Below, one piece after another: positions 40,098-49,757 of a stretch of 64,000 bases of DNA. The stretch lies in contig NZ_CP064795.1 in assembly GCF_015644725.1 (NCBI RefSeq), positions 1,610,501 through 1,674,500 of the forward strand, read 5' to 3'. This DNA is from Salinimonas marina (lineage in GTDB: Bacteria; Pseudomonadota; Gammaproteobacteria; Enterobacterales; Alteromonadaceae). The first letter of the stretch is position 1, and each line of letters starts with the position of its first letter. A program made the translations under genes and the position numbers. The notes under the pieces are model-generated. The model was not told where the DNA came from. It saw only the letters and a list, made by a program, of their open reading frames with translations, and made no database searches.

Positions 40098-40778
40098 ATG
40101 CATCCGATTCCCGTAGTCACGGTTGACGGCCCCAGCGGCGCTGGTAAGGGGACCCTTAGTAGTCTTCTTGCAAAGAAGCTAGGATGGCACTTTCTGGACA
40201 GTGGCGCGATTTACCGCGTGCTGGCCGTGGCCACATTGCATCATGATCTTCCGGTTGATGATGAAGAGTCTATTGTGCCTTTAGCCACTGGACTTGATGT
40301 CTGTTTTGAAACCGATGGTGATGTCATTCGCATTATTTTAGAAGGCGAAGATGTCACTGATGACATTCGCACTGAACAGGTTGGGGCGGTCGCCTCTAAA
40401 GTGGCGGCGCTACCCCGGGTGCGCGAAGCTTTGTTACGCCGTCAGCGCGCATTTCAACATGAACCGGGCCTGGTGGCAGACGGTCGCGATATGGGCACCG
40501 TGGTATTTCCAGGGGCCACCGTTAAGCTGTTTCTTACGGCCAGCGCCGAAGCACGGGCGCAACGTCGTTATGAGCAGTTGAAAGCCAAAGGGATGGATGT
40601 TAACATTGCGCGCCTTTTAACCGATATCAAAGCACGGGATGAGCGCGATACCAATCGTAGCGTTGCCCCACTGGTACCGGCAGAAGATGCGGAAGTGATT
40701 GATTCGACCGACTTGAATATTGACCAAGTCTTTGACAAAGCAATGGAAGTTATCTCCTCTCGCCTCAACGATGTGTGA
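40098..40778 (+). CDS. cmk: Cytidylate kinase
   Basis: Phosphorylates CMP and dCMP with ATP. The P-loop is [14 protein letters not shown]; the [13 protein letters not shown] segment and [18 protein letters not shown] are characteristic. ATG 40098 follows GGAGCAGG, giving 226 residues (E. coli 227). It precedes rpsA as in other gammaproteobacteria. Confidence 0.96.
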   Translation: MHPIPVVTVDGPSGAGKGTLSSLLAKKLGWHFLDSGAIYRVLAVATLHHDLPVDDEESIVPLATGLDVCFETDGDVIRIILEGEDVTDDIRTEQVGAVASKVAALPRVREALLRRQRAFQHEPGLVADGRDMGTVVFPGATVKLFLTASAEARAQRRYEQLKAKGMDVNIARLLTDIKARDERDTNRSVAPLVPAEDAEVIDSTDLNIDQVFDKAMEVISSRLNDV

Positions 40779-40890
40779 GCCGTATAGCCCCATCGCAGTT
40801 AGCCGTAACAGGATGTAACGGCATATGCTAATAACCCCACGTTAGCCGGATTGTAATGTGGATTTCAACTGTATTTATTAAAAAGACCTT

Positions 40891-42561
40891 ATGACTGAAA
40901 ATTTTGCACAACTTTTTGAAGAAAGCCTACAAGAACTTGAAACCCGTCCGGGTTCTATCGTAAAAGGTACTGTTGTTTCTATCGATAAAGATATCGTACT
41001 GGTAGACGCAGGCTTAAAATCAGAAAGTGCTATCCCAGCAGACCAATTTAAAAACGCTGAAGGCGAGCTAGAAATTGAAATTGGCGATACTGTTGATGTT
41101 GCACTTGATGCAGTAGAAGACGGCTTTGGTGAAACCATTCTTTCTCGTGAAAAAGCCAAGCGCCACGAAGCGTGGGTTGAGCTTGAAAAAGCTTACGACG
41201 ACAAAGAAACTATCACCGGTGTTATCAACGGTAAAGTTAAAGGCGGTTTCACTGTTGAAGTTAACAGTGTACGTGCGTTCCTGCCAGGCTCTCTGGTTGA
41301 CGTTCGTCCGGTTCGTGACACTACCCACCTTGAAGGCAAAGAGCTTGAGTTTAAAGTAATCAAGCTGGATGCAAAGCGTAACAACGTAGTGGTATCTCGT
41401 CGTGCTGTTATCGAAGCTGAAAACAGTGCCGAGCGAGAGTCGTTGCTGGCTAACCTTGAAGAAGGTCATGAAATCAAAGGTATCGTTAAGAACCTGACTG
41501 ACTACGGCGCGTTCGTAGATCTGGGCGGTGTTGACGGCCTGCTACACATCACTGATATGGCCTGGAAGCGTGTTAAGCACCCAAGCGAAATCGTGAATGT
41601 TGGCGATGAAATTAATGTGAAAGTTCTGAAGTTCGACAAAGAGAAGCAACGTGTATCTCTTGGTATGAAGCAGATGGGCAACGATCCATGGCAGGACATT
41701 TCACAACGTTACCCAGAAGGCACTAAGATTTCTGGCCAGGTAACTAACCTGACTGACTACGGCTGCTTCGTTGAAATCGAAGACGGTGTTGAAGGTCTGG
41801 TACACGTTTCTGAAATGGATTGGACTAACAAAAACATTCACCCGTCTAAGGTTGTTAACCTGGGTGACACTGTTGAAGTTATGGTTCTTGAAATTGACGA
41901 AGAACGTCGTCGTATTTCTCTGGGTCTTAAGCAGTGCATCGACAACCCTTGGGAAACGTTTGCTAAGTCACACGAAAAAGGTGACAAGGTTACTGGTAAG
42001 ATCAAGTCAATCACTGACTTTGGTATCTTTATCGGTCTTGATGGCGGCATCGACGGTCTGGTTCACTTGTCTGACATCAGCTGGAACAAGTCTGGCGAAG
42101 AAGCGGTACGTGATTATAAGAAGGGCGACGAGATCTCTGCAGTGGTACTGCAAGTCGACCCAGAGCGTGAGCGTATCTCTCTTGGCGTGAAGCAAATCGA
42201 AGAAGACCCGTTCAATAAGTATCTGACAGACAACAAGAAAGGTGCTATCGTTGTTGGTACAGTTACTGCTGTTGATGCCAAAGGCGTTACAGTGAACCTG
42301 GCTGAAGAAGTTGACGGCTACATCCGTGTTGCTGACCTTGCACGTGACCGTGTAGAAGATGCTTCAGAAGTTGTTAATGTTGGTGAATCAATCGAAGCGA
42401 AATTCATGGGCGTAGATCGTAAGAATCGCGCTGTTAACCTGTCTGTTAAAGCAAAAGACCAGGCTGACGAGAAAGACGCAATCGAAAAAGTTAACCAAAC
42501 TGACGACGGTGGCTTCGGAAGCGCAATGGCAGAAGCATTTAAAGCTGCTAAAGGCGAATAA
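40891..42561 (+). CDS. rpsA: 30S ribosomal protein S1
   Basis: Largest ribosomal protein, needed to bind structured mRNA. The 556-residue protein (E. coli 557) consists of six S1 RNA-binding repeats; repeats three to five are marked by [39 protein letters not shown] and [20 protein letters not shown]. Codon use in the gene looks strongly biased, consistent with high expression. ihfB follows. Confidence 0.98.
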   Translation: MTENFAQLFEESLQELETRPGSIVKGTVVSIDKDIVLVDAGLKSESAIPADQFKNAEGELEIEIGDTVDVALDAVEDGFGETILSREKAKRHEAWVELEKAYDDKETITGVINGKVKGGFTVEVNSVRAFLPGSLVDVRPVRDTTHLEGKELEFKVIKLDAKRNNVVVSRRAVIEAENSAERESLLANLEEGHEIKGIVKNLTDYGAFVDLGGVDGLLHITDMAWKRVKHPSEIVNVGDEINVKVLKFDKEKQRVSLGMKQMGNDPWQDISQRYPEGTKISGQVTNLTDYGCFVEIEDGVEGLVHVSEMDWTNKNIHPSKVVNLGDTVEVMVLEIDEERRRISLGLKQCIDNPWETFAKSHEKGDKVTGKIKSITDFGIFIGLDGGIDGLVHLSDISWNKSGEEAVRDYKKGDEISAVVLQVDPERERISLGVKQIEEDPFNKYLTDNKKGAIVVGTVTAVDAKGVTVNLAEEVDGYIRVADLARDRVEDASEVVNVGESIEAKFMGVDRKNRAVNLSVKAKDQADEKDAIEKVNQTDDGGFGSAMAEAFKAAKGE

Positions 42562-42573
42562 TCCGGTAAAGTG

Positions 42574-42596
42574 CGCCAGATTGGAAAATCTGGCGT
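42574..42596 (+). promoter_or_regulatory. Hairpin between rpsA and ihfB
   Basis: Perfect stem CGCCAGATT / AATCTGGCG with a short GGAA loop, not followed by a T run. It may stabilise the rpsA mRNA 3' end or attenuate read-through into ihfB. Confidence 0.5.
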
Positions 42597-42648
42597 ATAC
42601 TTGATTTGCAGTAGCTGATTGGAATTTATTTTTGACAAAGAGGTTTCT

Positions 42649-42936
42649 ATGACCAAGTCGGAACTGATTGAGCGTCTTGCAGATCAATATCGTCATCTTC
42701 CCGCAAAAGATTTAGAACTGGCGATTAAAGAGCTGCTCGAGCAAATGGCGCAAACCCTTCAAAAAGGTGAGCGTATTGAGATTCGGGGATTTGGTAGCTT
42801 TTCTCTCCACTATCGGGCGCCAAGAACAGGACGTAACCCAAAAACCGGCGAAACGGTCGAGTTAGAAGGTAAATACGTTCCTCACTTTAAGCCTGGTAAA
42901 GAATTGCGGGAGCGGGTTGACGCTTCTATCGCATAA
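42649..42936 (+). CDS. ihfB: Integration host factor beta subunit
   Basis: DNA-bending protein of 95 residues. The start ATG 42649 lies 6 bases after GAGG; the longer frame from 42619 is not used. The beta-arm DNA-binding region is [20 protein letters not shown], and the family core is [14 protein letters not shown]. The partner IhfA is not in the window. Confidence 0.97.
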   Translation: MTKSELIERLADQYRHLPAKDLELAIKELLEQMAQTLQKGERIEIRGFGSFSLHYRAPRTGRNPKTGETVELEGKYVPHFKPGKELRERVDASIA

Positions 42937-42943
42937 TTGCTTC

Positions 42944-42976
42944 AAAAAGCCGCCGTATTCACTGCGGCTTTTTTAT
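42944..42976 (+). terminator. Terminator after ihfB
   Basis: AAAAAGCCGC and GCGGCTTTTTT form the stem with a ten-base loop, followed by a T run. It closes the serC-to-ihfB transcription unit. Confidence 0.85.
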
Positions 42977-43143
42977 TTCTGCCAGAGTTTACTTTCTCTT
43001 CATAACCTATCCATGTTCTCACTTATCCCACCCTCAATGCATCTACTACTTTTGTAGTATTATTTTTCGTTTATAGCCGGTGATTAGTTGACCAGCAATT
43101 TTAAATAGTTATATATTATCGGTTGATAATAATAATTATAACG

Positions 43144-45543
43144 ATGGCCATGGCTGGCGAAGAAGCAAAAACAATTAAGCAGTATCAGGCGCTGATCAGA
43201 GCGTTAATTCCCTACGAGCAGGAAAATCGCTTACTGGAAGGCCTTAACCGCTTTTCTGGTCGCCTCCCCGGTACGGTTCGAAAAACCATCAAGGATGAGG
43301 TTATCAGACTTACCTCGCTGACTGATGCCCCGGCAGACAACTCAGCATTTGCTCAATTTCCGGTTTTCAAGTTCAAGCATTTTGGTATTGATATGCGCCT
43401 GGATAAGGTTGGCGCTAATATCCTTAAAACCGAATCTTCCTTATACCAGAACCGCTATACGGTAGGGGTCTTTGAGTCTCTCACCAATTCAGACTTTTAT
43501 CAGGCTCAGATTAAAAAAGAGCAATACCGGAAAATTGTGGATGCCTTCACCATAGAGGCCCAGTCTCAAAACGATATTCAGTTTGGTGATGATATTGCCA
43601 TTGCACCGAATTTTCCGGTGGCTTGTCCTGAATTTGATAAAGGGCGCAGCTGCACGGTACCGGCGTTGGGTCATAACAGTATGGTGGTTGAAACCAAGCG
43701 ACCGCCCAAAGCCCAGGTTGGTGAGCTTTACCAGTTTGCCTTGCCAGAAGTTTTCCCACAAAACAAAGACACCGGGGTAGGCTACCGACTCGATAAGATG
43801 GTGTTCAATAAAGACACCGACAAATATGAAAGTCACTTTTGTGTGGATGACAAAATCGATGACAAAACCCGGGCTCAGATTCAAAAGTACATTGAAAGTA
43901 ATGCTTACCAACAGCCCCTGAAAAGGGAGCTGGAATTGGAGCGGGCGATGCAGGATCTGGAACGGGATCGGATCGTTGCCAATAGTCCGTGGGTGACACT
44001 GCAAATCAACGACAAGCAGGGCACCCTGGTGCCCAAAGCCGCTTTGTTTACCAAAACAAATCAACAGCGTAATAAGGGATTTTCTGCGCTGGCGGCTTTT
44101 TCAGGCAAACATAATTTTGCCGCCCTCACGGAGGAGCTGAGTACCTTCAATGAAGCATTTTTGTTGTGCGGAACGGTGGAAACCCGTCGCGGAAAAATCA
44201 GCATCAACGCCACTCATCGTCAGCTGCTGGCATCCAATTTATTCATTCCGATCATGTACCTGCTCACCAAACACGGTAAGTTTCAGTGTTATCATTGTCG
44301 TTGGGTGGCGGCCGACAGCGAAACCAGACGTATTGCTTATGCCACCCATGATATCGCCATTAATCAGCATGAAGAGTTTAACCGTTGTTCCCATCTGCTG
44401 TTTTTTACCGACATAAGTGACCGTATCGGGCCGTTAGGATTACCCGAAGCATGTCAGATGGGGCCGATTCATCAATCATTGCAACCCGATACGGATACCT
44501 GGGATATCCAGGTGGTGATCGACGATACCCTGGACCGGCGGCAGGAAGCCCGTTATGAAATTGAAAAAACGGCCAGTATCAGGCGAGGGTTACTGCGCTC
44601 TGTCAATGCGCAGGTACTGGATGTGTCGCTAAAAGGGATCCGGGTCAGGTTGGCACAGCCCGAGGATGGACCCTTACAGGGCGTTTTGAAGATTACTGTG
44701 GGCGATCTTAAAATCAAAAATGAAAAATACCAGGTGGTTAGCTATTGTAAGAAGCGCCATATCGCCCGTCTGAAAGTGGCAGAAAAAGCGCCGACGGCGT
44801 TTGCGCAACTGGTTGAGGAAAACCCGTCTTATTTCCGGCCCCGTGATGCTGCCAAAATGAGCCGCAACCGGCATCGTTTTATCTGGGAAATGGCAGTGAG
44901 GGAGCATCCATCGGCCTCGTTACTGTGTGTGGCAAATCGATTTTTGCTTGATCGAATTAAAACCCTGTATCTGCATGAAAGCTCTCAGGACTTGTATCCG
45001 TTTTCACAGGAAGACAATATCGCGCCGCTGCACGGCTTTTTTGCTGACCAGGGTCAGGATAAACCCAAGTCCACGTTGTTACTGAATTTGCTCAAAGCGC
45101 AGGTGATGCAATCAACGGTGATTCACTGTCTTCGAAAAACCGATAACAAACTGGTGTATGTCAATTATGATGATTATCGGTATAAAGCCATACGCCAGCA
45201 GTTGATTCGGCATTTGGACGAAGAGAAGGTTGAATTATGTGCTACCCGAATTGAAGTACAGCGGTGCTCTGAAAATGCCTCGCCCTTAATCAAAAAGCGT
45301 CTCGCGCTATTGTCGAAAGTCGACAAGGCCTTGTATGAGCGGCTGCTCAATATGCAAAGCGCTTATACCCATGTTATATATCTCACCAATGAGTCGGTGT
45401 TACAAACCGCCATTATCACCGGCCGGTTACGGCCGCTGGCCTCTGCAGCAAGAACCCCCCGGGCAAGTCAGCAGCAAATCAGGGGGTACACCGTGAAACC
45501 AAAAAGACCTCGTGATCCCTACATTGTTACGCTTTTTTACTAA
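43144..45543 (+). CDS. Large PilZ-domain protein
   Basis: A 799-residue cytoplasmic protein. A PilZ domain lies at about 464-560: the RxxxR-type start DRRQEARYEI (R465, R466, R470) and DVSLKGIRV (D493xSxxG) fit cyclic di-GMP binding. An upstream part (about 90-270) may hold a further PilZ-like or accessory domain, and the C-terminal 200 residues are not assigned. ATG 43144 is the first ATG in frame; there is no good ribosome site. The gene lies between ihfB and lapA, after the ihfB terminator. It may connect c-di-GMP with a cell-surface process, but the target is unknown. Confidence 0.75.
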   Translation: MAMAGEEAKTIKQYQALIRALIPYEQENRLLEGLNRFSGRLPGTVRKTIKDEVIRLTSLTDAPADNSAFAQFPVFKFKHFGIDMRLDKVGANILKTESSLYQNRYTVGVFESLTNSDFYQAQIKKEQYRKIVDAFTIEAQSQNDIQFGDDIAIAPNFPVACPEFDKGRSCTVPALGHNSMVVETKRPPKAQVGELYQFALPEVFPQNKDTGVGYRLDKMVFNKDTDKYESHFCVDDKIDDKTRAQIQKYIESNAYQQPLKRELELERAMQDLERDRIVANSPWVTLQINDKQGTLVPKAALFTKTNQQRNKGFSALAAFSGKHNFAALTEELSTFNEAFLLCGTVETRRGKISINATHRQLLASNLFIPIMYLLTKHGKFQCYHCRWVAADSETRRIAYATHDIAINQHEEFNRCSHLLFFTDISDRIGPLGLPEACQMGPIHQSLQPDTDTWDIQVVIDDTLDRRQEARYEIEKTASIRRGLLRSVNAQVLDVSLKGIRVRLAQPEDGPLQGVLKITVGDLKIKNEKYQVVSYCKKRHIARLKVAEKAPTAFAQLVEENPSYFRPRDAAKMSRNRHRFIWEMAVREHPSASLLCVANRFLLDRIKTLYLHESSQDLYPFSQEDNIAPLHGFFADQGQDKPKSTLLLNLLKAQVMQSTVIHCLRKTDNKLVYVNYDDYRYKAIRQQLIRHLDEEKVELCATRIEVQRCSENASPLIKKRLALLSKVDKALYERLLNMQSAYTHVIYLTNESVLQTAIITGRLRPLASAARTPRASQQQIRGYTVKPKRPRDPYIVTLFY

Positions 45544-45611
45544 CATTTGATATCAACACCGCCCGCAATTTGCTATGCTCAATAGCACTTTAGGTAATCA
45601 AGGGTCAGGCG

Positions 45612-45869
45612 TTGAAAGGAATTTTTTCACTTTTAATTATTGTGGTTTTGCTGGTCTTAGCCTTTGCGGTTGGTTCACAAAACGAGTCGGTTATTTCGGT
45701 AAATTATTTGATAGCGCAGGCACAGTTGCGAATTTCAACCTTAATTGCGGTGGCCCTGACAATAGGTGTAATAATTGGCTTTCTGATTATGCTTACCAGC
45801 TGGCTGAGTTTGCGACTTCAGCTTACCACGACCCGCAGCCGTTTGAAGAAAGCCCTGAAAGAACACTAA
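45612..45869 (+). CDS. lapA: LapA domain membrane protein (YciS)
   Basis: An 85-residue inner-membrane protein with two hydrophobic helices (LLIIVVLLVLAFAVGSQN; LIAVALTIGVIIGFLIMLTS) and a basic tail, the LapA/DUF1049 pattern. It works with LapB in controlling LPS synthesis in E. coli. The start is TTG 45612 with AGGG upstream. lapB follows after a single base. Confidence 0.88.
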   Translation: MKGIFSLLIIVVLLVLAFAVGSQNESVISVNYLIAQAQLRISTLIAVALTIGVIIGFLIMLTSWLSLRLQLTTTRSRLKKALKEH

Positions 45870-45870
45870 C

Positions 45871-47040
45871 ATGCTAGAGCTGCTGTTTCTCTTACTTCCT
45901 GTTGCTGCTGGATACGGTTGGATTATGGGCCGTAATAGCGTGCGTCAGGCGCAGCGTGAACAATCCAGTATTCTTTCCAAGCATTATTTTCGGGGCTTAA
46001 ACTTTTTGCTGTCGGATCAACCCGATAAGGCAGTTGATACGCTGATCAAAATGATCAACCTGAACAGTGATACCGTGGAAACCCATATTGCCATGGGCAA
46101 TTTTTTCCGCCACCGCGGCGAGATAGACCGAGCCATACGGGTGCATCAGAACCTGGTTTCCCGGGAAGAAATTCAGCCTACCCAGCGAGAAAATGCGCTT
46201 AAAGAGCTGGGCATGGATTATGTTCAAGCCGGCTTTTTAGAGCGCGCTGAAAACGCCTTTCTGCAATTGCTTAATAGTGACAAACACTATGTAGTAGCTC
46301 GTCAGCAACTGTTTAATATTTATCAAACCACCAAAGAATGGCATCGGGCCATAGAGCTGGCTGAGCGAATGGTGGATTGTCATGGTGACAATGATGATGT
46401 GAGCGAGCGACTGGCCCATTTTTATTGCGAACAGGCGTTACTTGAACAGCGCGCTGATGAGCAAAAGCAAGCGCTAGGACTATTGCAAAAAGCGGTTAAT
46501 GCCGATGAACGGGCGGTACGCCCCTGGCTTATGCTCGGTGATATCGCCTTACAGCAGCAGCGTTATGACGACGCGATTGAATATCTGCTGCAGGTCGCTG
46601 AGCGGGATATCAGCTGGTTTAGCGAAGCGGTGCCTAAGTTAGAAGTGGTGGCCGAAGAAACCGGAGAATGGACCCGGTTTGCCGAGGAGTTAGAGTCGCA
46701 TTGGCAGGAATGCGCAACGTCGTATCTGGCCATGGTTGATGTACTGGTCAGGAAGGGTGAAATTGGCCCGGCGGCAGATTATCTGTTAGAACAGTTGCGT
46801 AAGCGGCCTACCATGAAGGGTTTTAAAACTCTGATGGGGCTTTATATTGACCAGGTCCAGGATGAAGCGTCGGCAGACAGCTTGCGACTGCTTAAAGAGC
46901 TGGTTGAAAATCAGATCGCACAACGCCCGAAATATCGTTGTGTCAGCTGCGGATTTTCCGGACGCAAACTTTACTGGTTGTGTCCCTCATGTAAAAAATG
47001 GAATGTTGTAAAACCCATTAAAGGTCTGGACGGAGAGTAA
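45871..47040 (+). CDS. lapB: Lipopolysaccharide assembly protein LapB (YciM)
   Basis: A 389-residue inner-membrane protein that, with FtsH, adjusts LpxC levels and so LPS synthesis. It has an N-terminal membrane helix ([19 protein letters not shown]), about nine TPR repeats, and a C-terminal rubredoxin-like metal site with two cysteine pairs ([10 protein letters not shown] and LCPSCKKWN). The length equals E. coli LapB. pyrF begins 2 bases downstream. Confidence 0.94.
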   Translation: MLELLFLLLPVAAGYGWIMGRNSVRQAQREQSSILSKHYFRGLNFLLSDQPDKAVDTLIKMINLNSDTVETHIAMGNFFRHRGEIDRAIRVHQNLVSREEIQPTQRENALKELGMDYVQAGFLERAENAFLQLLNSDKHYVVARQQLFNIYQTTKEWHRAIELAERMVDCHGDNDDVSERLAHFYCEQALLEQRADEQKQALGLLQKAVNADERAVRPWLMLGDIALQQQRYDDAIEYLLQVAERDISWFSEAVPKLEVVAEETGEWTRFAEELESHWQECATSYLAMVDVLVRKGEIGPAADYLLEQLRKRPTMKGFKTLMGLYIDQVQDEASADSLRLLKELVENQIAQRPKYRCVSCGFSGRKLYWLCPSCKKWNVVKPIKGLDGE

Positions 47041-47041
47041 C

Positions 47042-47746
47042 GTGCACACTGAAGATCCAAAAGTTATTGTGGCACTGGATTATGCCAGTAAAGAGCAGGC
47101 CCTGGCCTTCGTAGAGCAGCTTGATCCGGCGCTTTGTCGGTTGAAAGTGGGCAAGGAAATGTTCACCTTGTTCGGCCCCGAATTTGTGCGTACCTTAGTT
47201 CAAAAGCACTTCGATGTTTTTCTGGATTTAAAATTTCATGATATCCCCAATACGGTAGCCAAAGCCTGTAAGGCTGCCGCCGAGTTAGGGGTATGGATGG
47301 TGAATGTGCATGCCAGTGGGGGTCAGCCCATGATGGAAGCCGCTCGACAGGCCATTGCCGACAGCGCGCATCCACAAACCCGGCTAATTGCCGTAACGGT
47401 GCTCACCAGTATGGATCAGGCGCAACTTGATCAGGTCGCGGGCGGCATCAGCACCAATGACCAGGTTAAAAAGCTGGCATTGCTGACCCAGGCAGCCGGC
47501 CTGGATGGCGTGGTATGTTCGGCTCAGGAAGCAACCATGCTGCGCGGCTGTGTGGATGAGAGCTTTTTGCTGGTCACGCCGGGTATCCGCCCGGCGGGCA
47601 GCGATGCCGGAGACCAGAAGCGGATCATGACCCCAACCCAGGCAATGCAAAGCGGCGTGAGCTATCTGGTTATGGGCCGTCCTGTTACCCAGGCGCTGGA
47701 CCCCTTGCAGGTGCTCAAAGACATCAACCATAGCCTGATAACCTGA
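47042..47746 (+). CDS. pyrF: Orotidine 5'-phosphate decarboxylase
   Basis: Final step of UMP synthesis. The catalytic Lys-Asp tetrad lies in [15 protein letters not shown], and the phosphate loop in [11 protein letters not shown]. The start is GTG 47042, immediately after the lapB stop, giving 234 residues. The lapA-lapB-pyrF order is the same as in E. coli. Confidence 0.95.
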   Translation: MHTEDPKVIVALDYASKEQALAFVEQLDPALCRLKVGKEMFTLFGPEFVRTLVQKHFDVFLDLKFHDIPNTVAKACKAAAELGVWMVNVHASGGQPMMEAARQAIADSAHPQTRLIAVTVLTSMDQAQLDQVAGGISTNDQVKKLALLTQAAGLDGVVCSAQEATMLRGCVDESFLLVTPGIRPAGSDAGDQKRIMTPTQAMQSGVSYLVMGRPVTQALDPLQVLKDINHSLIT

Positions 47747-47774
47747 GCCGCCAGTTTGAAGTGGAACACAGAAC

Positions 47775-47804
47775 AAAAAAAGCCCTGAAATTTCAGGGCT
47801 TTTT
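47775..47804. terminator. Bidirectional terminator between pyrF and ald
   Basis: AAAAAAGCCCTGAAA and TTTCAGGGCTTTTT form a near-perfect palindrome with A and T tracts, between convergent genes. Confidence 0.9.
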
Positions 47805-47836
47805 ACTGTTTCTATACAATTGCGACCGGCGTCAGA

Positions 47837-48967
47837 TTAACCCCGTAGCGCTTCTTCTGCAGGCACATAGGTCAGGTTCAGCTGTTCGCCTAACGCATCG
47901 ACTACCGCTTTGTACGTCACCTTACCTTCGTGGGTATTAAGACCCGCACGCAGGTGCGCATCCTCCAGCATGGCTTTTACAGGGCCTTTATTGGCCAGCG
48001 CCAGACCAAAGGGCAAGGTAGCGTTGTTTAATGCCATGGTCGAGGTGCGAGCCACACCGCCAGGCATATTGGCAACACAGTAGTGCACCACATGGTCGAT
48101 GGTATAAACCGGATCCTGATGAGTGGTGGCCTTTGAGGTCTCAAAACAGCCGCCCTGGTCAATCGCAACATCTACCAGCACAGAACCTGGCTTCATCGCC
48201 GCAATCTGTTCGCGGTTAAGCAACTTAGGTGCCGCAGCCCCCGGAATGAGTACCGCGCCAACAACCAAATCAGCATGAGACGAATAATGCTCAATGGCAT
48301 CTACAGTAGAAAAAACGGTTTTCACCCGGCCCGCAAAAATATCATCCAGCTGGCGCAGGCGCGGCAACGAACGATCTAAAATGGTTACATCAGCGCCTAG
48401 GCCTAATGCCATTTTGGCTGCGTTGGTGCCTACTACACCGCCGCCGATAACCAGTACCTTGCCCGGTGCCACGCCCGGAACACCACCTAATAAGGTGCCT
48501 GAACCGCCATGGGCTTTTTGCAGATAATGCGCACCAGCTTGTACCGACATCCGCCCAGCTACTTCACTCATAGGCGCAAGCAGAGGCAAACCACCATGGC
48601 TATCAGTCACGGTTTCATAGGCAATACAGGTGGCACCAGATTCAACCAGCAGGCGGGTCTGCTCAGGATCGGGAGCAAGGTGCAAATAGGTATACAGGGT
48701 CTGGCCCTTGCGTAGCATTTTGCATTCGTTTGGCTGTGGCTCTTTCACCTTCACAATCATCTCTGCTTCGGCAAAAACCTGTTCGGCAGAGTCTGCAATC
48801 GATGCGCCCGCCGCCTGATACATTTCATCGGTAAAACCAATTGCATCGCCGGCAACAGTTTCAACCAACACCTGGTGGCCATGGGTAACAAATTCTTTTA
48901 CCGCAGCAGGAGTAAGTCCTACCCGGTATTCATGATTCTTAATTTCCTTCGGTACACCTATCAGCAT
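47837..48967 (-). CDS. ald: Alanine dehydrogenase
   Basis: Reversible NAD-dependent deamination of L-alanine to pyruvate. The 376-residue protein begins [23 protein letters not shown] 48967 lies 6 bases after GAGG, so the ATG at 48979 is not used. The NAD-binding loop is [21 protein letters not shown]; the [20 protein letters not shown] segment is characteristic. It is divergent from lrp, whose product is the likely regulator. Confidence 0.95.
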   Translation of the reverse strand: MLIGVPKEIKNHEYRVGLTPAAVKEFVTHGHQVLVETVAGDAIGFTDEMYQAAGASIADSAEQVFAEAEMIVKVKEPQPNECKMLRKGQTLYTYLHLAPDPEQTRLLVESGATCIAYETVTDSHGGLPLLAPMSEVAGRMSVQAGAHYLQKAHGGSGTLLGGVPGVAPGKVLVIGGGVVGTNAAKMALGLGADVTILDRSLPRLRQLDDIFAGRVKTVFSTVDAIEHYSSHADLVVGAVLIPGAAAPKLLNREQIAAMKPGSVLVDVAIDQGGCFETSKATTHQDPVYTIDHVVHYCVANMPGGVARTSTMALNNATLPFGLALANKGPVKAMLEDAHLRAGLNTHEGKVTYKAVVDALGEQLNLTYVPAEEALRG

Positions 48968-49091
48968 AGCTAGCCTCATAATTATCGGTTTATGTGCGCG
49001 CAGTATACTGGGAATAAAAGCGAAGTATGTGCTGAAAACATCGTTCTGTCAGTGTATTATACTGTATATAATATATTTGACAGGATTTGCT

Positions 49092-49577
49092 GTGCTGGTA
49101 AAAACACCCAAAGATCTCGATCGTATTGACCGCAATATCCTGACGGTTCTGCAACGAGACGGACGTATCTCTAACGTCGAACTGGCAAAGGCTGTGGGCC
49201 TGAGTGCGAGCCCTTGTCTGGAGCGGGTTCGGCGGTTGGAAACGCAAGGCTATATTACCGGGTACCATGCTACGGTCGACCCCATCAAACTCGGGGCAGC
49301 GATGCTGGTGTTTGTAGAAATAACCCTGAGTAAAACATCAGTAGATATCTTTGCCGAATTTTCTGCGGCGGTACAGCAGCATGAAGATATTCAGGAGTGT
49401 CATCTGGTTTCCGGCGACTTTGATTTTCTTTTAAAGACCCGGGTAGCTGATATGTCCAGTTACCGAAAATTATTAGGCGATACATTATTGCGTTTGCCCG
49501 GTGTTAGTGAGTCGCGCACTTATGTGGTAATGGAAGAGGTGAAAAGCACCAGTCGTCTGAGAATTAACCTGAAATAG
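49092..49577 (+). CDS. lrp: Leucine-responsive regulator Lrp
   Basis: Lrp/AsnC-family regulator of 161 residues with an N-terminal helix-turn-helix (NVELAKAVGLSASPCLERVRRLE) and a C-terminal RAM domain (ECHLVSGDFDFLLKTRVADM). The start is GTG 49092, 7 bases after AGGA; the longer frame from 49029 is hydrophobic leader sequence and unlikely. Adjacent to ftsK as in E. coli, which marks it as the true Lrp orthologue. It is divergent from ald and probably controls that gene as well as itself. Confidence 0.93.
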   Translation: MLVKTPKDLDRIDRNILTVLQRDGRISNVELAKAVGLSASPCLERVRRLETQGYITGYHATVDPIKLGAAMLVFVEITLSKTSVDIFAEFSAAVQQHEDIQECHLVSGDFDFLLKTRVADMSSYRKLLGDTLLRLPGVSESRTYVVMEEVKSTSRLRINLK

Positions 49578-49757
49578 CAAATCTGTGTTTTTGTACAGCT
49601 TTATAATAGGTGCGAAGTTTAACTTTGTGTTAGTCTTTGCCAAAATATATTTGAACCGTAGCCAGTCTCAATGGTGCCACACGTGCCCTTGAGGTCATGG
49701 ATGCTGATGTTTTAACGTGCGTAGCTGCACCTGAACGGTTGATAAGATTTGAGGGAT

